A stretch of DNA of 33,351 bases from the NCBI GenBank assembly GCA_023375785.1, contig SZWC01009583.1:43176-76526 (forward strand), written 5' to 3'. Shown here one piece after another: positions 32,003 through 33,351 of the stretch (positions within the stretch are counted from its first letter, which is position 1; every line of letters starts with the position of its first letter). The stretch comes from Penium margaritaceum. Taxonomy: Eukaryota; Streptophyta; Zygnematophyceae; Desmidiales; Peniaceae. Below the pieces are notes generated by a model, which saw only the letters and a list, made by a program, of their open reading frames with translations, had not been told where the DNA came from and made no database searches. The position numbers were made by a program, and so were the translations under genes.

Positions 32003-32733
32003 TGTTGGGAAAGGAGCCATCTGGCTCAGTTTCAGGTCCACAGGAGCAAGTTCCAGGAAAGTGCCTGCTCCGATCGCCAATCCGACTTCACCATTGGAAA
32101 GATCAGGTGGAAAAATGTCTACGCTCCAAGTTTGAGGCCGATCCAACGGTCGGATTGGGAGATATAAATTTTCGAAGTTTCGGGGGTCATGGACCGTCGA
32201 TGTCTGGGTGGACATGGGTGATGACTCCATGCCTTAGCCTGAGAAAAGAAAAAGGCAAGAGGTCCAGGGTCAAGACCTGATGGGAGAAATATCCAAAAAG
32301 GTCCTTGGTCTTAGGATTGCCTTATCAGAGTGTGCTGACTAGGATAAAGGTACCTCTCCTTGCTTTTTAGGTGAGGTGAGATCCTTGTGTGCTAGCCATG
32401 GACACATGGTGATTCTCCATGGGTTTGTGGGTTATGTGACCACTAGGAGTGTGCCATGAGAGCATTCTCTAGCTCTCTAGGTCGTGTGTGAGTGGTCATC
32501 CTGATTGCTAGGCTGATTTCCTTTCTTGTGTGAGATTATGGACTCTAGTGTGTGAGCCTTAGCCTCCATGGCTAAGTGGTGTGGCTTGTGAGAGGACTAA
32601 CTTGCCCAAGCTCTAGCTCTATATGTACTCCATCATTTTGAGTGATTGAATAACCATTCTTCAGCACAAGTGATGCCCTTCCAATCACACATGCTCGCTG
32701 CTCCAAGGCTCCCTCTCTCCTCAAGTTCCAACA
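32003..32733 (+). mobile_element. 5' LTR of A5, inserted in LTR4
   Basis: It is a complete TGTTGGG-to-CCAACA LTR of 731 bp, with a 7-base deletion near 32063 (GTACCAGATGCC reduced to GTGCC). It is followed by a primer site at 32736-32748, so it is a 5' LTR and not a solo LTR. Confidence 0.92.
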
Positions 32734-32852
32734 TTTGGTATCAGAGCCAAGTTCTGCCACTTCCAGCCAGCACAGGCCGTCACTTTGAGAGTGACGGGTT
32801 GGAGTGAAACCTTCACCAGATTTGACGATCAACTACTGGATCGTCAAGTTCA
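32734..32852 (+). other. A5: leader remnant with primer binding site
   Basis: The first 119 bases of the leader are present, beginning with TGGTATCAGAGCC at 32736-32748. The leader breaks off at GTTCAAG and continues directly in reverse transcriptase. Confidence 0.85.
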
Positions 32853-33351
32853 AGGAGCACCTGGTCTGCAAGCTGCAGAAGTCGCTGTACGGCCTCAAGC
32901 AAGCGTCGCGTGCTTGGAACCAGAAGTTGGATGCGGCATTGCAGTGCATGGGGTTTGAGCGCAGCGAGTGTGACTACAGCGTGTATCGCTGGCAGCATGA
33001 GCATGAGATCCTCATCATCATTGTCTATGTGGATGACATGCTCCTCCTTTCCAACAGCATGTCTGCATTGCAGGAGTTCAAGGAAGCCATGCAGGAGCAC
33101 TTCCAGATGTCTGATCTCGGGGAGGCATCATACTTCCTCGGTATCCAGATCACGCGTGACCGCAAGTCACGCTCTCTCTCACTGCAGCAGAGCCGCTACA
33201 TCGAGGATATTTTGCAGCGGTTCGGCATGGCAGAGGCAAAACCCATCGGCACGCCGCTGGAGACGCGGCAGTACCTCGTGAGCTTCAATGGAGAAGCAAA
33301 TGCAGCTGAGCGGCAGAAGTACCAGAGCGCCGTCGGCAGTCTCATGTACCT
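32853..33351 (+). pseudogene. A5: reverse transcriptase fragment joined to the leader, runs off the window
   Basis: From EHLVCKLQKSLYGLKQ onward the frame is open to the last base, with YVDD intact at 33026-33037 and no stop. The rest of the leader, gag, protease, integrase and the start of reverse transcriptase, together about 3.6 kb by comparison with A3, are deleted. The copy therefore lacks its own start codon and most proteins. If it moved in this form it needed proteins from another element; the deletion could equally have occurred after insertion. The lack of stops fits a young copy, but the sampled length is short. Confidence 0.9.

Noticed and set aside
1..33351. A new non-retroelement system such as a defence island, CRISPR array or biosynthetic cluster
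   Set aside because: Every recognisable coding segment on both strands belongs to copia Gag-Pol, and the repeats are LTRs, a minisatellite, a hairpin or microsatellites. Nothing supports another system.

Overview
This window is plant-type repeat DNA made almost entirely of nested and tandem Ty1/copia LTR retrotransposons. I found no host gene, rRNA, complete tRNA or CRISPR. The organism is probably a land plant or close streptophyte relative. The evidence is copia Gag-Pol order (Gag, CCHC knuckle, protease, integrase, reverse transcriptase, RNase H), primer sites matching initiator Met-tRNA, deep nesting, and stop codons concentrated at CAG sites as CHG-methylation decay would predict. I cannot name the species.

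Two families explain nearly everything. Family A has LTRs of about 738 bp beginning TGTTGGG and ending CCAACA, a primer site TGGTATCAGAGCC, a leader of about 645 bp and one Gag-Pol frame. Family 2 has LTRs of about 735 bp beginning TGTTRT, and a reverse transcriptase carrying the FLYGKLDKEVLMEVP signature.

Layout. 1-2633: 3' part of a family 2 element (E1) and its LTR. 2675-5042: 5'-truncated family A copy (A1) with a nearly complete 3' LTR. 5057-7704: decayed family 2 internal region (C1). 7705-11968: inverted, 3'-truncated family A copy (A0). 11971-12576: an 11-bp minisatellite, the only stretch not derived from a retroelement. 12581-15544: a family 2 element (C2) with 5' LTR, a 57-bp-arm inverted repeat in gag, and a solo family A LTR with a clear 5-bp target duplication (14194-14931). 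15545-33351: family A array LTR1-A2-LTR2-A3-LTR3-A4-LTR4, where neighbours share single LTRs. A further copy (A5) is inserted in LTR4 and runs off the window end.

All copies whose coding region can be read at length are broken. In A1-A4 I count 22 premature stops, of which 18 lie where a sister copy has or implies CAG. A2 and A3 share private variants (NVDD instead of YVDD in the polymerase site, a TAC-to-TAG stop in integrase, TGCTGGG LTR ends), so they are copies of one another. The assembly has one 757-base gap (17057-17813) and five single-n joins, several with duplicated or missing sequence at the join, so the array's structure needs independent confirmation.
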